Positions 22,015 through 32,289 of a stretch of DNA of 64,000 bases are shown in pieces. Numbering within the stretch: the first letter of the stretch is position 1; every line of letters begins with the position of its first letter. The position numbers and the translations under genes are program-made. The notes beneath the pieces were generated by a model that did no database searches, had not been told where the DNA came from, and saw nothing but the letters and a program-made list of their open reading frames with translations. Location of the stretch: assembly GCF_019753045.1 (NCBI RefSeq), contig NZ_JAIELN010000006.1:124001-188000 (forward strand). The letters run 5' to 3'. This stretch comes from Hyphomicrobium sp. (lineage in GTDB: Bacteria; Pseudomonadota; Alphaproteobacteria; Rhizobiales; Hyphomicrobiaceae).

Positions 22015-23460
22015 ATGCGGCTTAGCGATGTGCTTCCAGCCGATATCGAATTGCCGCCCGGCGCGGCCGATATTCAGGTCACGGGCATCACCGCGGCGAG
22101 CGCCGCTGTCGGGCCGGGCGCAATCTTTGCCGGTCTTCCCGGCACCAAGGTCGACGGCGCATCGTTCGTTTCCGACGCCGTTGCGCGGGGCGCGGCCGCA
22201 ATCGTGGTCGGAAAAAACAAAGGCGTGACGGTTCCGCCCGGCGTCGCGTTGATAGAAGTCGACAATCCGCGCGCAGTACTCGCGAAAATCGCCGCAAAGC
22301 TTTCCGGAAGGCAGCCCGCGTGTGCGGTGGCGGTGACGGGCACGAGCGGCAAGACGTCGGTCGCGGATTTTACGCGGCAAATTTTTACGGCGCTCGGCCA
22401 TAGGGCGGCGTCGATCGGGACGATTGGAATCGTGAAACCGGGCGGCGCGGTCTACGGGTCGTTGACGACGCCCGATCCGGTGACGCTGCATGCGACGCTC
22501 GCGGCCCTCGCCGACGAGGGCGTTACACATATTGCATTCGAAGCGTCGTCGCATGGGCTCGATCAGCACCGTCTCGACGGCGTGGAGCTTTCGGCGGCGG
22601 CGTTCACGAACCTCGGCCGCGACCACATGGACTATCATCCGACGGTCGAAGCTTATCTCGATGCGAAGCTTAGGCTGTTCACGGAGCTTTTGCCGCCGGG
22701 CAAGCCTGCGGTCATCAATGCCGACGGCGCGTGTGCGATCGAAGTTATGGCGGCCGCCAACGCGCGCGGCCTTCGCGTGCTGACGGTTGGTGCGCTGGGC
22801 GACACTCTGAAGTGTACGTCCGTCAAGCGCGACGGCTTCCGGCAAGTCATCGGCATCGTTGCGGCTGGAAAAGACTATTCTGTCGATCTCCCGCTCGTCG
22901 GCGCTTATCAGGTCGAGAATGCGCTGGTCGCGGCGGGTCTCGCGATCGCCGTCGGCGAAGAGACGGGCGCGGTCTTGAGTGCGCTCGCAGGGCTCAAGGG
23001 CGTGCCGGGCCGACTCGAGATCATCGGCGAGCGAAATGGCGGCCTTGCGATCGTCGATTATGCGCACAAGCCTGAAGCACTGGCCGCGGCGCTCGACGGT
23101 TGCAGGCCGTTCGCGACGGGCCGATTGATCTCCGTGTTCGGCTGCGGCGGTGATCGGGATAAGGGTAAACGCCCGATCATGGGGCGGATTTCCGTCGAGC
23201 GGGCAGATGTCACGATCGTGACGGACGACAATCCGCGCAGCGAACAACCGGCTCAAATTCGAAAAGAAATTCTGGCCGGCGCGGCTGGCGCGCAAGAAAT
23301 CGGTGACCGGGCGGAAGCCATTTCGACGGCGGTGAAAATGATGATGCCGGGGGATGTCGTGCTTGTGGCCGGAAAGGGCCACGAAACCGGCCAGATCATC
23401 GGCGATCGCATCGTGCCGTTTTCCGATCACGATGAAATTCGGCGGGCGCTCGCGAGTTGA
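22015..23460 (+). CDS. murE: UDP-MurNAc-tripeptide synthetase MurE (meso-DAP adding)
   Basis: A 481-residue Mur ligase that adds the third stem-peptide residue to UDP-MurNAc-L-Ala-D-Glu. The ATP-binding loop GTSGKTS is at about residues 109-115, followed by the IGTIGI and TTPDP segments that contact substrate, and the C-terminal DDNPRSE motif, in which DNPR marks specificity for meso-diaminopimelate rather than lysine. It ends with a GKGHE motif (AGKGHETGQ), also MurE-typical. It follows ftsI after 96 bases and precedes murF by 7 bases. Confidence 0.97.
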   Translation: MRLSDVLPADIELPPGAADIQVTGITAASAAVGPGAIFAGLPGTKVDGASFVSDAVARGAAAIVVGKNKGVTVPPGVALIEVDNPRAVLAKIAAKLSGRQPACAVAVTGTSGKTSVADFTRQIFTALGHRAASIGTIGIVKPGGAVYGSLTTPDPVTLHATLAALADEGVTHIAFEASSHGLDQHRLDGVELSAAAFTNLGRDHMDYHPTVEAYLDAKLRLFTELLPPGKPAVINADGACAIEVMAAANARGLRVLTVGALGDTLKCTSVKRDGFRQVIGIVAAGKDYSVDLPLVGAYQVENALVAAGLAIAVGEETGAVLSALAGLKGVPGRLEIIGERNGGLAIVDYAHKPEALAAALDGCRPFATGRLISVFGCGGDRDKGKRPIMGRISVERADVTIVTDDNPRSEQPAQIRKEILAGAAGAQEIGDRAEAISTAVKMMMPGDVVLVAGKGHETGQIIGDRIVPFSDHDEIRRALAS

Positions 23461-23467
23461 CGAATTG

Positions 23468-24886
23468 ATGCAACCTCTCTGGTCCTCTTCCGAATTGAGT
23501 GCTGCGCTGGGCGTCGACGCCGAAGGCGGGTCGGGCGCTCCGATCACGGACGTCTCGATCGATACGCGCACGCTACGTCCCGGCGATCTTTTCGTTGCGC
23601 TAAAAGATCAGCGAGACGGGCATGAATTCGTTTCGGCAGCGTTCAAGGCAGGAGCTGCAGCGGCGCTCGTAAGCGAAGCCTATTCGCGACAGCCGGGAGA
23701 CGGCGCTTTGTTCCGCGTCGCCGATACGCTGCGCGGGCTTGAAGCGCTAGGCGTTGCGGCGCGGAAGCGATTAGGGCCCGACGCCCGCGTCGTCGGCGTG
23801 ACGGGAAGTGCGGGCAAGACCGGCACCAAGGAAATGTTGCGGGCGTGCCTGTCGCGGCTCGGTGCAACGCACGCGTCCGAAAAATCCTACAACAATCATT
23901 GGGGCGTGCCGCTGACGCTGGCGCGGATGCCGCGCGAGACAAAATTCGGCGTGTTTGAGATCGGGATGAATCATGCGGACGAGATCCGGCCGCTGACGAA
24001 GATGGTCAGGCCCGATGCGGCAATCATCACGACTGTCGAGGCGGTGCACCTCGAACACTTTCCCTCCGTCGAGGCTATTGCCGACGCCAAGGGCGAGATC
24101 TTCGAAGGTCTGGCGCGGGGCGGCGCGGCGATCATCAAATTCGATAACCCGCATGCGAGCCGGTTGAAGGCCACTGCGGAGCGGCTCGGCGCGCGGCCGA
24201 TCACGTTCGGGTTCGATGCCGGCGCCGACGTCCGGGGATCGAATTTCGTCGCGACCGATACCGGCGGTGACATGACGGTCGCAACCGGCGGCGGCAGCTT
24301 CCCCGTCCATCTCGCTATGCCGGGGCGGCACATTGCGGAAAATGCGCTCGCTGTTGCCGCGGCACTTCATTCCATCGGCGTCGATGTGCGGAAGGCCTTA
24401 GAAGCGCTCGCAGATCTCGCGCCTCCGGGTGGGCGCGGTGCGCGCAGCACGCTTCATATCGGCGCCGGGGAGGCGCTGCTGATAGATGAGAGCTACAACG
24501 CCAATCCGGCCTCGATGAAGGCTGCCTTGGCGACGCTCGCGGGGGTGCCGCGGTCCAAATTTTCGCGACGTATTGCCGTCCTGGGCGACATGCTGGAGCT
24601 TGGCAGCGAGGCGGCCGCGCTTCATACAGGCCTGAAAGGCGCAGTTGACGAGGCTGATGTCGATCTGGTTTTTGCGTGCGGGCCGCATATGAAAGGCCTT
24701 TACGACGCCCTACCGGCGGCCAAGAAAGGCGGATACGCTTTGACGTCTCAGTCAATCGGGACCGTGCTTGCCGAGACTCTTCGTCCGGGAGATGTCGTGA
24801 TGGTCAAGGCATCCAACGGGACGCGCCTTGGCCCCGTGGTCGCGGCGCTCAAGACGAAATTTGGAAAAGACGAGCCCGCCACCTAG
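23468..24886 (+). CDS. murF: UDP-MurNAc-tripeptide-D-Ala-D-Ala ligase MurF
   Basis: A 472-residue Mur ligase that adds D-Ala-D-Ala to complete the pentapeptide precursor. The ATP loop GSAGKTGTK is at about 113-121, then [15 protein letters not shown], which is a MurF signature, [10 protein letters not shown], and [15 protein letters not shown] in the C-terminal half. I use ATG 23468, 7 bases after the murE stop; an earlier start at 23354 would run inside murE. The product of Ddl, encoded further down the cluster, is its co-substrate. Confidence 0.96.
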   Translation: MQPLWSSSELSAALGVDAEGGSGAPITDVSIDTRTLRPGDLFVALKDQRDGHEFVSAAFKAGAAAALVSEAYSRQPGDGALFRVADTLRGLEALGVAARKRLGPDARVVGVTGSAGKTGTKEMLRACLSRLGATHASEKSYNNHWGVPLTLARMPRETKFGVFEIGMNHADEIRPLTKMVRPDAAIITTVEAVHLEHFPSVEAIADAKGEIFEGLARGGAAIIKFDNPHASRLKATAERLGARPITFGFDAGADVRGSNFVATDTGGDMTVATGGGSFPVHLAMPGRHIAENALAVAAALHSIGVDVRKALEALADLAPPGGRGARSTLHIGAGEALLIDESYNANPASMKAALATLAGVPRSKFSRRIAVLGDMLELGSEAAALHTGLKGAVDEADVDLVFACGPHMKGLYDALPAAKKGGYALTSQSIGTVLAETLRPGDVVMVKASNGTRLGPVVAALKTKFGKDEPAT

Positions 24887-24920
24887 CCGGCGCGGATCAC
24901 AAGGGGAAAGTTTTCACCGC

Positions 24921-26003
24921 ATGCTCTATGCGCTCGTCAATTTCAGCGATCAGATCAGTGCGCTGAACGTCTTTCGCTATATCACCTTCCGGACCGGCGG
25001 CGCGATCTTCACCGCTCTCCTGTTCGTTCTGATGTTCGGACCGGCGATCATCGATCTTCTTCGCCTCAAGCAAGGCAAGGGCCAGCCCATTCGCACCGAC
25101 GGGCCGCAGACGCATCTTCTGAAACGCGGCACGCCGACGATGGGCGGCTTGATGATCCTCGCGGGCGTCACGGTGTCGACGCTGCTGTGGGCGCAACTTT
25201 CAAACGGCTATATCTGGGTCGTGCTCGGCGTGGCGCTCTCGTACGGCGCCATCGGCTTCTATGACGACTTCCTCAAAGTGACGAAGCGCACGACGGCGGG
25301 TTTTTCCGGCCGTATCCGCTTCCTGCTCGAACTCCTCGTCGCGGCGATCGCCGGGTTCGCACTGATGATGCTCAGCCCGAAAGGTCTCAGCACCGATCTG
25401 ACATTCCCATTCTTCAAGGACTTCGTAATCAATCTCGGGCCGTTCTTCGTGCTGATGGCCGTGCTCGTCATCGCGGGAGCCGGTAATGCCGTCAATCTGA
25501 CTGACGGCCTCGACGGTTTGGCGATCGTTCCCGTGATGATCGCGGCCGCGACGTTCGGCGTCATCGCCTACCTTTCCGGCAACGCGAAGTTTGCGGGCTA
25601 TCTGCAAATCCATCACGTGCCCGGCACGGGCGAGCTCTCCGTCATATGCGGGGCGCTCATCGGGGCGGGGCTCGGGTTTCTGTGGTTCAATGCGCCGCCC
25701 GCGATGATTTTCATGGGCGATACCGGCTCGCTCGCCCTCGGCGGCACGCTCGGGGCCATCGCGGTGGCGATCAAGCATGAGATCGTTCTGGCGGTCGTCG
25801 GCGGGCTGTTCGTGCTCGAGACGCTCTCGGTTGTCATCCAGGTGCTGTCATTCAAATGGACGGGTAAGCGTGTGTTCAAGATGGCGCCGCTGCATCACCA
25901 TTACGAACAAAAGGGCTGGAAGGAATCGACGGTCGTCATCCGGTTCTGGATCATTTCCGTCATTCTAGCGCTCGTCGGCCTTTCGACGCTGAAGCTGCGC
26001 TAG
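24921..26003 (+). CDS. mraY: Phospho-MurNAc-pentapeptide transferase MraY
   Basis: A 360-residue integral membrane enzyme that moves phospho-MurNAc-pentapeptide from UDP to undecaprenyl phosphate, making lipid I. About ten hydrophobic helices are visible. Signature segments are [28 protein letters not shown] (with catalytic Asp residues), [16 protein letters not shown] and the final [11 protein letters not shown] with the HHH motif. Start ATG 24921 follows the Shine-Dalgarno AAGGGGAAAG at 24900-24909; earlier in-frame starts run inside murF. It lies 34 bases after murF and 37 before murD. Confidence 0.97.
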   Translation: MLYALVNFSDQISALNVFRYITFRTGGAIFTALLFVLMFGPAIIDLLRLKQGKGQPIRTDGPQTHLLKRGTPTMGGLMILAGVTVSTLLWAQLSNGYIWVVLGVALSYGAIGFYDDFLKVTKRTTAGFSGRIRFLLELLVAAIAGFALMMLSPKGLSTDLTFPFFKDFVINLGPFFVLMAVLVIAGAGNAVNLTDGLDGLAIVPVMIAAATFGVIAYLSGNAKFAGYLQIHHVPGTGELSVICGALIGAGLGFLWFNAPPAMIFMGDTGSLALGGTLGAIAVAIKHEIVLAVVGGLFVLETLSVVIQVLSFKWTGKRVFKMAPLHHHYEQKGWKESTVVIRFWIISVILALVGLSTLKLR

Positions 26004-26040
26004 ACGCCAAACGACGCGACATACGGTAGAGTCTCGCCCC

Positions 26041-27456
26041 ATGATTCGCGCGACGTCTTTCAAAGGTAAATCGGTTGCCGTGTTCGGCCTTGGCGCCTCC
26101 GGGCTGGCGGCCGCCGAAGCGCTGCGTGACGGTGGGGCCATCGTTGCCGCCTGGGACGACGGCGTGGCTGCACGCGAGGCTGCGATTGCTCGCGATATCC
26201 CATTGACTGATCTTAGTGTGGCGGACTGGGCGGGCTATGCCGCGCTCGTGCTGGCGCCCGGCGTGCCGCTGACGCACCCCCTGCCGCACTGGACGGTCAA
26301 AAGGGCCCGGGAGAACGCCGTCGAGATCATCGGTGACATCGAGATTTTCGCGCGCGAGCGCGCGTTGCACGCGCCGGGTGCGCCCTTCATCGCGATCACG
26401 GGAACCAACGGCAAATCGACGACGACGGCGCTCATCACGCACATCCTTCGGCATGCGGGGCTCGATGCGCAGATGGGCGGCAACATCGGCCGTCCTATCC
26501 TCACGCTCGACGGGCCGGAGCCTGGCCGGTTTCATGTCATCGAGATGTCGTCGTTTCAGATCGACCTGACGCCGACGCTCGCTCCGACGATCGGCGTGAT
26601 GCTGAACGTGACGGCGGATCATCTCGATCGGCACGGAACGATCGACGATTACGCCGCCATCAAAGAACGCATCGTTGCTGGGGCGGATATCGCGGCCGTC
26701 GGCATCGATGACGACTTCGGATTGGCGATGCTGCGGCGGCGCGTGCCTGCGGGTCCGGCCATTGCCTTCAGCGCCGAGAAATCGCTCGCACCCGGATACA
26801 GCCTGCTCGACGATACGATCGTGTGCGCCAACCGCGAAGGATTAGCCGTCAAACTCGGTTCGCTCAAAGGCATTCCTACGCTTCGGGGGCGGCACAACGG
26901 ACAGAACGCTCTCGCGGCGGTTGCCGCCGTGCGCGAGTGCCTGAATGCGCTCGGTCATTCGACCGACCTCGATTGGCAAGGTGCGCTGTCGTCGTTTCCG
27001 GGCCTGCCGCACCGCATGGAAGAAATCGGCCGGATCGGCAAGGTTCTCTTCGTCAACGACAGCAAGGCGACGAACGCGGATTCGACCGAGAAGGCGCTGC
27101 TCTCATTTCCGCGCGAGGTCTATTGGATACTCGGCGGCAAGCCGAAGGCCGGCGGCATCGAAAGCCTCGCTCCCTACTTCGAAAGAATTACGAAGGCTTA
27201 CCTGATCGGCGAGGCAACGGATGAATTCGCCCAGACGCTCGACGGCAAGGTTCCTTTCGTGCGGAGCGGCACGCTCGACGAAGCCGTTTGGGCTGCCTCA
27301 ACTGATGCTCAGATGAGCGACGGCGACGAACCGGTCGTGCTGCTTTCGCCTGCGTGCGCAAGCTACGATCAGTTTCGAAACTTCGAAGTTCGCGGCGAAA
27401 GTTTTCGGGGGCTGGTCGCGTCGCTCCCCGGGATCGTGATGCGAGCGGCCCCATGA
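26041..27456 (+). CDS. murD: UDP-MurNAc-L-Ala-D-Glu ligase MurD
   Basis: A 471-residue cytoplasmic ligase that adds D-glutamate to UDP-MurNAc-L-Ala. The N-terminal UMP-binding fold begins SVAVFGLGASGLAAA; the ATP loop GTNGKST is at 121-127; the Mur ligase centre shows EMSSFQIDLTP and NVTADHLDRHG; the C-terminal domain includes VNDSKATNADST and LLSPACASYDQFRNFEVRG, all typical of MurD. The stop overlaps the ftsW start (ATGA), so translation is coupled. Confidence 0.97.
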   Translation: MIRATSFKGKSVAVFGLGASGLAAAEALRDGGAIVAAWDDGVAAREAAIARDIPLTDLSVADWAGYAALVLAPGVPLTHPLPHWTVKRARENAVEIIGDIEIFARERALHAPGAPFIAITGTNGKSTTTALITHILRHAGLDAQMGGNIGRPILTLDGPEPGRFHVIEMSSFQIDLTPTLAPTIGVMLNVTADHLDRHGTIDDYAAIKERIVAGADIAAVGIDDDFGLAMLRRRVPAGPAIAFSAEKSLAPGYSLLDDTIVCANREGLAVKLGSLKGIPTLRGRHNGQNALAAVAAVRECLNALGHSTDLDWQGALSSFPGLPHRMEEIGRIGKVLFVNDSKATNADSTEKALLSFPREVYWILGGKPKAGGIESLAPYFERITKAYLIGEATDEFAQTLDGKVPFVRSGTLDEAVWAASTDAQMSDGDEPVVLLSPACASYDQFRNFEVRGESFRGLVASLPGIVMRAAP

Positions 27457-28634
27457 AGCTCTCGCGTGCAGACCGCAGTTTGCTCGCCGAATGGTCGTTC
27501 ACGATCGATCGCAGCCTGCTGATCGCGCTCGTCTCTCTCGTCATCATCGGGGTCGTGCTGTCGGCAGCGGCGTCGCCCGCGGTCGCGTTGAAGAAGGGCT
27601 TGCCGGCGTATTACTTCGTCGAGCGCCATATATTCTTTGCGGCGCTCGGCACGGTTCTGATGATCGTCATTTCGTTTTTTTCGCCGGCCGGTGTGAGACG
27701 GCTCGCAGCCGGGCTGTTTCTCGCCGCCGTTGCGGGCATGATCGCGGTGCGTTTTTCCGGTGCTGAGATCAACGGCGCGCAGCGCTGGCTTAACATCGGC
27801 AGCTATTCGCTGCAGCCGTCCGAATTCGCGAAGCCGGCGTTCATCGTCATCATCGCGTGGCTATTCGGGGAGGCGTCGTCTCGCAGCGACATGCCGGCTC
27901 TGCCGTTCGGGCTCGCACTCTGGGCTTTTTTTGCGGGCCTTCTCGTTGCCCAGCCTGATGTCGGACAGACGGTTCTAATCAGTTCGACGGCCGGTCTTCT
28001 TTATCTGCTGGCAGGGCTGCCTGCGGTCGGTGCCGGGATTCTCGTTCTCGTGGGAAGCGGCGGCATGTGGCTCGCCTACGAATATTTTCCGCACGTGCAA
28101 TCGCGGTTCCTGAAATACTTCGGTTCGGCGCCGCTCGAGAGTTCGCAAGCGGGGCGCGCGATACAGTCTTTCGCTGAGGGCGGGCTGTTCGGCCGGGGGC
28201 CGGGCGAAGGCACGATCAAGTCCATCCTTCCGGATGCCCACACCGATTACATCTTCGCGGTGATCGGCGAAGAGTACGGAGCCATCGCCTGCGTCGCGCT
28301 GCTTGGTGTCTTCGCGTTCATAACCATCAGGGCCATGCGGCGGGCGGCGGGAGAGCCGAACGCGGCCGATCGGCTGGCCATACAGGGCCTGGCGCTTGTC
28401 TTTGCGCTGCAATCGCTGATCAATATAGGTGTGAATATCGGCCTTTTGCCACCGAAAGGCATGACGCTGCCATTCATCTCGGCGGGCGGATCGTCCATGC
28501 TGGCGCTGTCGATAACGGCCGGGATGCTTTTGGCGCTGTCGCGCCGGCGGCCCGATCCGCAGCGCCTCAAAAAGCCGCGATGGATTCCGGCCATCGACGA
28601 AGTACAAATCGCGGGACCTAATCCGAAGTCATGA
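27453..28634 (+). CDS. ftsW: Septal peptidoglycan glycosyltransferase FtsW
   Basis: A 393-residue SEDS-family membrane protein with about ten helices, which polymerises lipid II at the septum together with FtsI. Signatures include GAQRWLNIGSYSLQPSEFAK, AQPDVGQTVLI, AIQSFAEGGLFGRGPGEG, PDAHTDYIFAVIGEEYG and the late GMTLPFISAGGSSMLALS. ATG 27453 overlaps the murD stop by 4 bases; the longer frame from 27354 would lie inside murD. The N-terminus is a short cytoplasmic tail. The murG gene follows after 11 bases. Confidence 0.96.
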   Translation: MKLSRADRSLLAEWSFTIDRSLLIALVSLVIIGVVLSAAASPAVALKKGLPAYYFVERHIFFAALGTVLMIVISFFSPAGVRRLAAGLFLAAVAGMIAVRFSGAEINGAQRWLNIGSYSLQPSEFAKPAFIVIIAWLFGEASSRSDMPALPFGLALWAFFAGLLVAQPDVGQTVLISSTAGLLYLLAGLPAVGAGILVLVGSGGMWLAYEYFPHVQSRFLKYFGSAPLESSQAGRAIQSFAEGGLFGRGPGEGTIKSILPDAHTDYIFAVIGEEYGAIACVALLGVFAFITIRAMRRAAGEPNAADRLAIQGLALVFALQSLINIGVNIGLLPPKGMTLPFISAGGSSMLALSITAGMLLALSRRRPDPQRLKKPRWIPAIDEVQIAGPNPKS

Positions 28635-28645
28635 GCGAGATTTGA

Positions 28646-29773
28646 ATGACCGGCGTGCAATCGATAATGCTTGCCGCAGGCGGAACGGGGGGACATCTCT
28701 TTCCCGCATTTGCTCTTGCCGAGGAACTCAAGCGTCGCGGCATCGCCGTCGACCTGATGACCGACATGCGCGGCGATCGCTACGGCAGCGGTTTTCCGGC
28801 GCGTCAGGTCTATCAGGTTCCTTCGGCGACCTTGGCATCGCGTGCGCCGTCCGACATCGCCAAGACCGCTAGTGCGCTCGCGCGTGGAACGCGGGCGGCT
28901 TTTTCTGTCCTCGGTGCGGTCAAGCCTTCGGCGATCATCGGCTTCGGCGGTTATCCGACATTTCCGCCGCTTCTCGCGGCGCGGTTGCGGGGTATTCCAA
29001 CGGCGATCCACGAGCAGAACGCAGTGCTCGGACGTGCCAACAAGCTGCTCGCCAAGCGCGTGACGGCAATCGCGACGTCGTTCGAGCGAACCAAGTTCCT
29101 CGAAGGAACGCTCGCTGACAAAGCTGTTCTGACGGGAAATCCGGTTCGCCAGTCCGTGATCGATGCGGCGGCGCGGCGTTACGAGGCGCCGACGAGCGAC
29201 GGCGTCATTCGCATTTTGATTTTTGGCGGCAGCCAGGGCGCGCGCTTCTTCTCCGATACCGTGCCGCTCGCACTTTTTGCGCTTCCCGACCACATCCGGA
29301 AGCGTCTGCGCGTCGTGCAGCAGGCGCGGGAAGAAGATCTGGATCGGGTGAAAGAGGCGTTCGTCGAGGCGAGCATCAGCGCGGAGGTTGCGCCTTTCTT
29401 CGCCGATCTTCCGGCGCGGATGGCTGCGGCTCATCTCGTCATCGGCAGGGCCGGCGCATCGACTGTCGCGGAACTGACCGTTATCGGGCGGCCTTCTATC
29501 CTGGTGCCGTTGCCGCATGCGCTCGACAACGATCAGCTGAACAACGCTCGCCGGCTTGCCGAATCAGGGGGTGGTTGGTGCTTCGAGCAGCGAAATCTGT
29601 CGCCTGAACGCATCGCGGACGAGTTGGAAAAGCTTTTGCAGGCGCCGGGCGCCCTTGCGACTGCGGCGAACGCGGCTAAAACCGCGGGACGCCCGGACGC
29701 CGTCCGGAATTTGGCCGACTTTACTCTCGCTTTAGCGGGACGGAAGTATTCTGGTGCCGGGCGTGAGCGTTAG
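28646..29773 (+). CDS. murG: UDP-GlcNAc transferase MurG
   Basis: A 375-residue GT28 glycosyltransferase that adds GlcNAc to lipid I on the cytoplasmic face of the membrane, giving lipid II. The first Gly-rich loop AAGGTGGHLFPAFALAEEL is at the N-terminus, GFGGYPTFPP and IHEQNAVLGRANK follow, then the second loop FGGSQGARFFSD and the donor-binding VIGRAGASTVAELTVIGRPS and PHALDNDQ. These are in the usual MurG order. It follows ftsW by 11 bases and precedes murC by 58. Confidence 0.97.
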   Translation: MTGVQSIMLAAGGTGGHLFPAFALAEELKRRGIAVDLMTDMRGDRYGSGFPARQVYQVPSATLASRAPSDIAKTASALARGTRAAFSVLGAVKPSAIIGFGGYPTFPPLLAARLRGIPTAIHEQNAVLGRANKLLAKRVTAIATSFERTKFLEGTLADKAVLTGNPVRQSVIDAAARRYEAPTSDGVIRILIFGGSQGARFFSDTVPLALFALPDHIRKRLRVVQQAREEDLDRVKEAFVEASISAEVAPFFADLPARMAAAHLVIGRAGASTVAELTVIGRPSILVPLPHALDNDQLNNARRLAESGGGWCFEQRNLSPERIADELEKLLQAPGALATAANAAKTAGRPDAVRNLADFTLALAGRKYSGAGRER

Positions 29774-29831
29774 AGCACCTGAAGATCGTGATCCGGCGTT
29801 CGACATAGACTCATCGAGGTAATTTCCATCC

Positions 29832-31268
29832 ATGCAGATGCCCCGCGACATCGGGCCTTTCCACATCATCGGAATCGGCGGCATCGGCATGAGCGCCATC
29901 GCCGAAATTCTGGTCGCCAAGGGCTATACGGTCCAAGGCTCGGATCAGAAGGAAAGCGCCAACGTCAAAAGGCTCCGGGCCAAGGGCATCCGGGTTTTCG
30001 TCGGCCATGATCCGGTTAACCTCATCGGCGCGCGTTACGTGGTTATCTCGACGGCGGTGAAGCCACTCAATCCGGAACTCATCGCCGCCCGCCAGAAGGG
30101 ACTGACGATCATCCGCCGCGCCGAGATGCTGGCCGAGCTGATGCGGCTCTATTCGACGATCTCGGTCACCGGTACTCACGGCAAAACGACGACGACGTCG
30201 CTCCTCTCGCATATCTTCACGGAAGCGGGTGAAGAGCCGACGGTCATTACAGGCGGCATCATCAACTCGTGGGGGTCCAACGCACGGCTCGGCCAGGGCA
30301 AGTGGATGATCGTCGAGGCCGACGAAAGTGACGGCACCTTCACCCGGCTGCCGACGGAAATCGGTGTGGTCACGAATATCGATCCGGAGCATCTCGATTA
30401 CTTCGGCTCGGTCGAGGCGATGCACCGCGAATACGAAGCTTTCCTGCGAAATATTCCGTTCTTCGGGTTGGCGGTTGCCTGCATCGATCATCCCGTCGTC
30501 AGGGACATGGTCGCGCGGCTGAACCTCAGGGCGGACGGTCGCCGGCTTTTGACATACGGGCAAAGCAAGGACGCCGACCTCGTTCTCGAGTCCGTCAGCA
30601 TTTCCGGCAATACGACGACTTTCGACGCGAATTTGGCGGCGCACGTGAAGGGCGGCGCGAGACGCCTCGAGGGCTGGTCGGTGCCGATCCCCGGTTCGCA
30701 CAATGCGCTCAATGCGCTTGCGGTGATCGCGGTCGCGACGCATGCGGGTTTGCCGGACGCGAAAATCAAAGCGGCGATGGCGGGATTTTCCGGCGTCAAA
30801 CGGCGCTTTCAGTTTGCCGGTGAATGGAATGGCGTCGGGATCTACGACGACTACGGACACCATCCGGCGGAAATCGCGGCCGTGCTCGCGGCTGCGCGGG
30901 GCGGCAGCAAAGGCCGCGTGATCGCCGTCGTCGAGCCGCATCGATATACGCGCGTGCGCGACCTCTTCGACGAATTCGCCCAGTGCTTCAAGGACGCCGA
31001 CAGCGTCGTCGTTGCGCCGCTTTATACGGCGGGCGAGAGCCCGATTGCCGGCGTCGATAACCGTACGCTGGCGGAGCGGATCAGAACCATTGGTGGGCGT
31101 CCGGCGGAAGCCGTCGATGATCCGAGCCTTCTCGTACCCGTGATCAAACGCCTGGCGCGGCCCGGCGATATCGTCGTCTGTCTCGGCGCCGGGAATTCGA
31201 CCGAATGGGCGAACGCGCTTCCGGGATGGCTGGCGGAGACGCCTCAACGGACCGGGAGCGAGGGCTGA
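29832..31268 (+). CDS. murC: UDP-MurNAc-L-alanine ligase MurC
   Basis: A 478-residue Mur ligase that attaches L-Ala to UDP-MurNAc. The N-terminal nucleotide-binding motif [17 protein letters not shown], the ATP loop [10 protein letters not shown] at 114-123, [20 protein letters not shown] and [12 protein letters not shown] are all typical MurC segments, as is [11 protein letters not shown] and [13 protein letters not shown] in the C-terminal domain. The stop shares one base with the start of murB (TGATG), so the two steps flanking MurNAc synthesis are coupled. Confidence 0.97.
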   Translation: MQMPRDIGPFHIIGIGGIGMSAIAEILVAKGYTVQGSDQKESANVKRLRAKGIRVFVGHDPVNLIGARYVVISTAVKPLNPELIAARQKGLTIIRRAEMLAELMRLYSTISVTGTHGKTTTTSLLSHIFTEAGEEPTVITGGIINSWGSNARLGQGKWMIVEADESDGTFTRLPTEIGVVTNIDPEHLDYFGSVEAMHREYEAFLRNIPFFGLAVACIDHPVVRDMVARLNLRADGRRLLTYGQSKDADLVLESVSISGNTTTFDANLAAHVKGGARRLEGWSVPIPGSHNALNALAVIAVATHAGLPDAKIKAAMAGFSGVKRRFQFAGEWNGVGIYDDYGHHPAEIAAVLAAARGGSKGRVIAVVEPHRYTRVRDLFDEFAQCFKDADSVVVAPLYTAGESPIAGVDNRTLAERIRTIGGRPAEAVDDPSLLVPVIKRLARPGDIVVCLGAGNSTEWANALPGWLAETPQRTGSEG

Positions 31269-32245
31269 TGTTTGCCGATATCACGGGCGAACTCATTGCC
31301 GCGATGCCCGATCTGCGCGGACGATTGAGCCCGAACGCCTCGCTCGCCGACGTTACGTGGTTTCGTGTCGGCGGACCGGCGCAGGTGCTGTTCACGCCGG
31401 CCGATGAAGCGGATCTCGCGTATTTCCTGAAGCATAAGCCGCGCGACGTTGCCGTTCAGGTTGTCGGGCTCGGGTCGAACCTGCTCGTCCGCGATGGTGG
31501 CGTTCCGGGTGTTGTTATCCGCCTCGGCCGTGGTTTTGGTGAGATCAAGGTCGACGGTCAACGATTGCGGGCGGGGACGGCCGTTCCGGATGTCAAAGTT
31601 TCGCGCGCGGCGGCCGAAGCCGGAATTCGCGGGCTCGCGTTCTACCGGGGCATTCCAGGCTCGATCGGCGGCGCGCTGCGCATGAATGCGGGCGCGCATG
31701 GGCGGGAGACGAAGGATTGCCTCGTCGGTGCGCGGGCCGTCGACCCGCAAGGCAACATTCATGTGCTTTCGCTTGCCGACATGGGTTTCACCTATCGCCA
31801 CTGCGGCATCCCGAAGGATTGGATTTTTACCGAGGCGACGTTCGAAGGCGAGCCCGGCAATCCGGCCGAAATTCTCAAAGAGATGGACGAAGTCGCCGAC
31901 TATCGTGAGAAAAATCAGCCGATCAAAGAGCGGACGGGCGGTTCGACCTTCAAGAATCCGGACGGACACAGCGCTTGGAAGCTCGTCGACCAAGCGGGCT
32001 GCCGGGGCATGCGCGTCGGAGGAGCGAAAGTCTCCGAGATGCATTGCAACTTTTTGATCAACGATAAACAAGCCACCGGCGAAGACGTCGAAGCGCTGGG
32101 CGAAACGGTGCGCGCGCGTGTGTTGGCTTCGTCCGGCATCACGCTCGACTGGGAAATCATTCGGGTCGGCGTGCCGAAGCCCGGGCGCCCTACCGGCGAA
32201 GCGCTGGCGGCTGAACGCGCGGCTATTCACGCGAACCAAAACTGA
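31268..32245 (+). CDS. murB: UDP-N-acetylenolpyruvoylglucosamine reductase MurB
   Basis: A 325-residue FAD enzyme that reduces UDP-GlcNAc-enolpyruvate to UDP-MurNAc with NADPH. The FAD-binding part shows [29 protein letters not shown] and [18 protein letters not shown]; the proton donor is the Ser in [12 protein letters not shown], and [16 protein letters not shown] follows. The short form without the extra loop of E. coli MurB suggests the type II group. I use ATG 31268 (1-base overlap with murC); a start at 31205 would lie within murC. Confidence 0.97.
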   Translation: MFADITGELIAAMPDLRGRLSPNASLADVTWFRVGGPAQVLFTPADEADLAYFLKHKPRDVAVQVVGLGSNLLVRDGGVPGVVIRLGRGFGEIKVDGQRLRAGTAVPDVKVSRAAAEAGIRGLAFYRGIPGSIGGALRMNAGAHGRETKDCLVGARAVDPQGNIHVLSLADMGFTYRHCGIPKDWIFTEATFEGEPGNPAEILKEMDEVADYREKNQPIKERTGGSTFKNPDGHSAWKLVDQAGCRGMRVGGAKVSEMHCNFLINDKQATGEDVEALGETVRARVLASSGITLDWEIIRVGVPKPGRPTGEALAAERAAIHANQN

Positions 32246-32289
32246 TCAAACTGCCCACCGATGTTTCCTTTGACGTAAGCGAGCCAGCC

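Noticed and set aside
21961-23571. 536-residue minus-strand open frame antisense to murE
   Set aside because: Composition typical of a shadow frame; murE on the plus strand is complete and conserved.
29811-31247. 478-residue minus-strand frame antisense to murC
   Set aside because: Almost exactly mirrors murC and matches no family.
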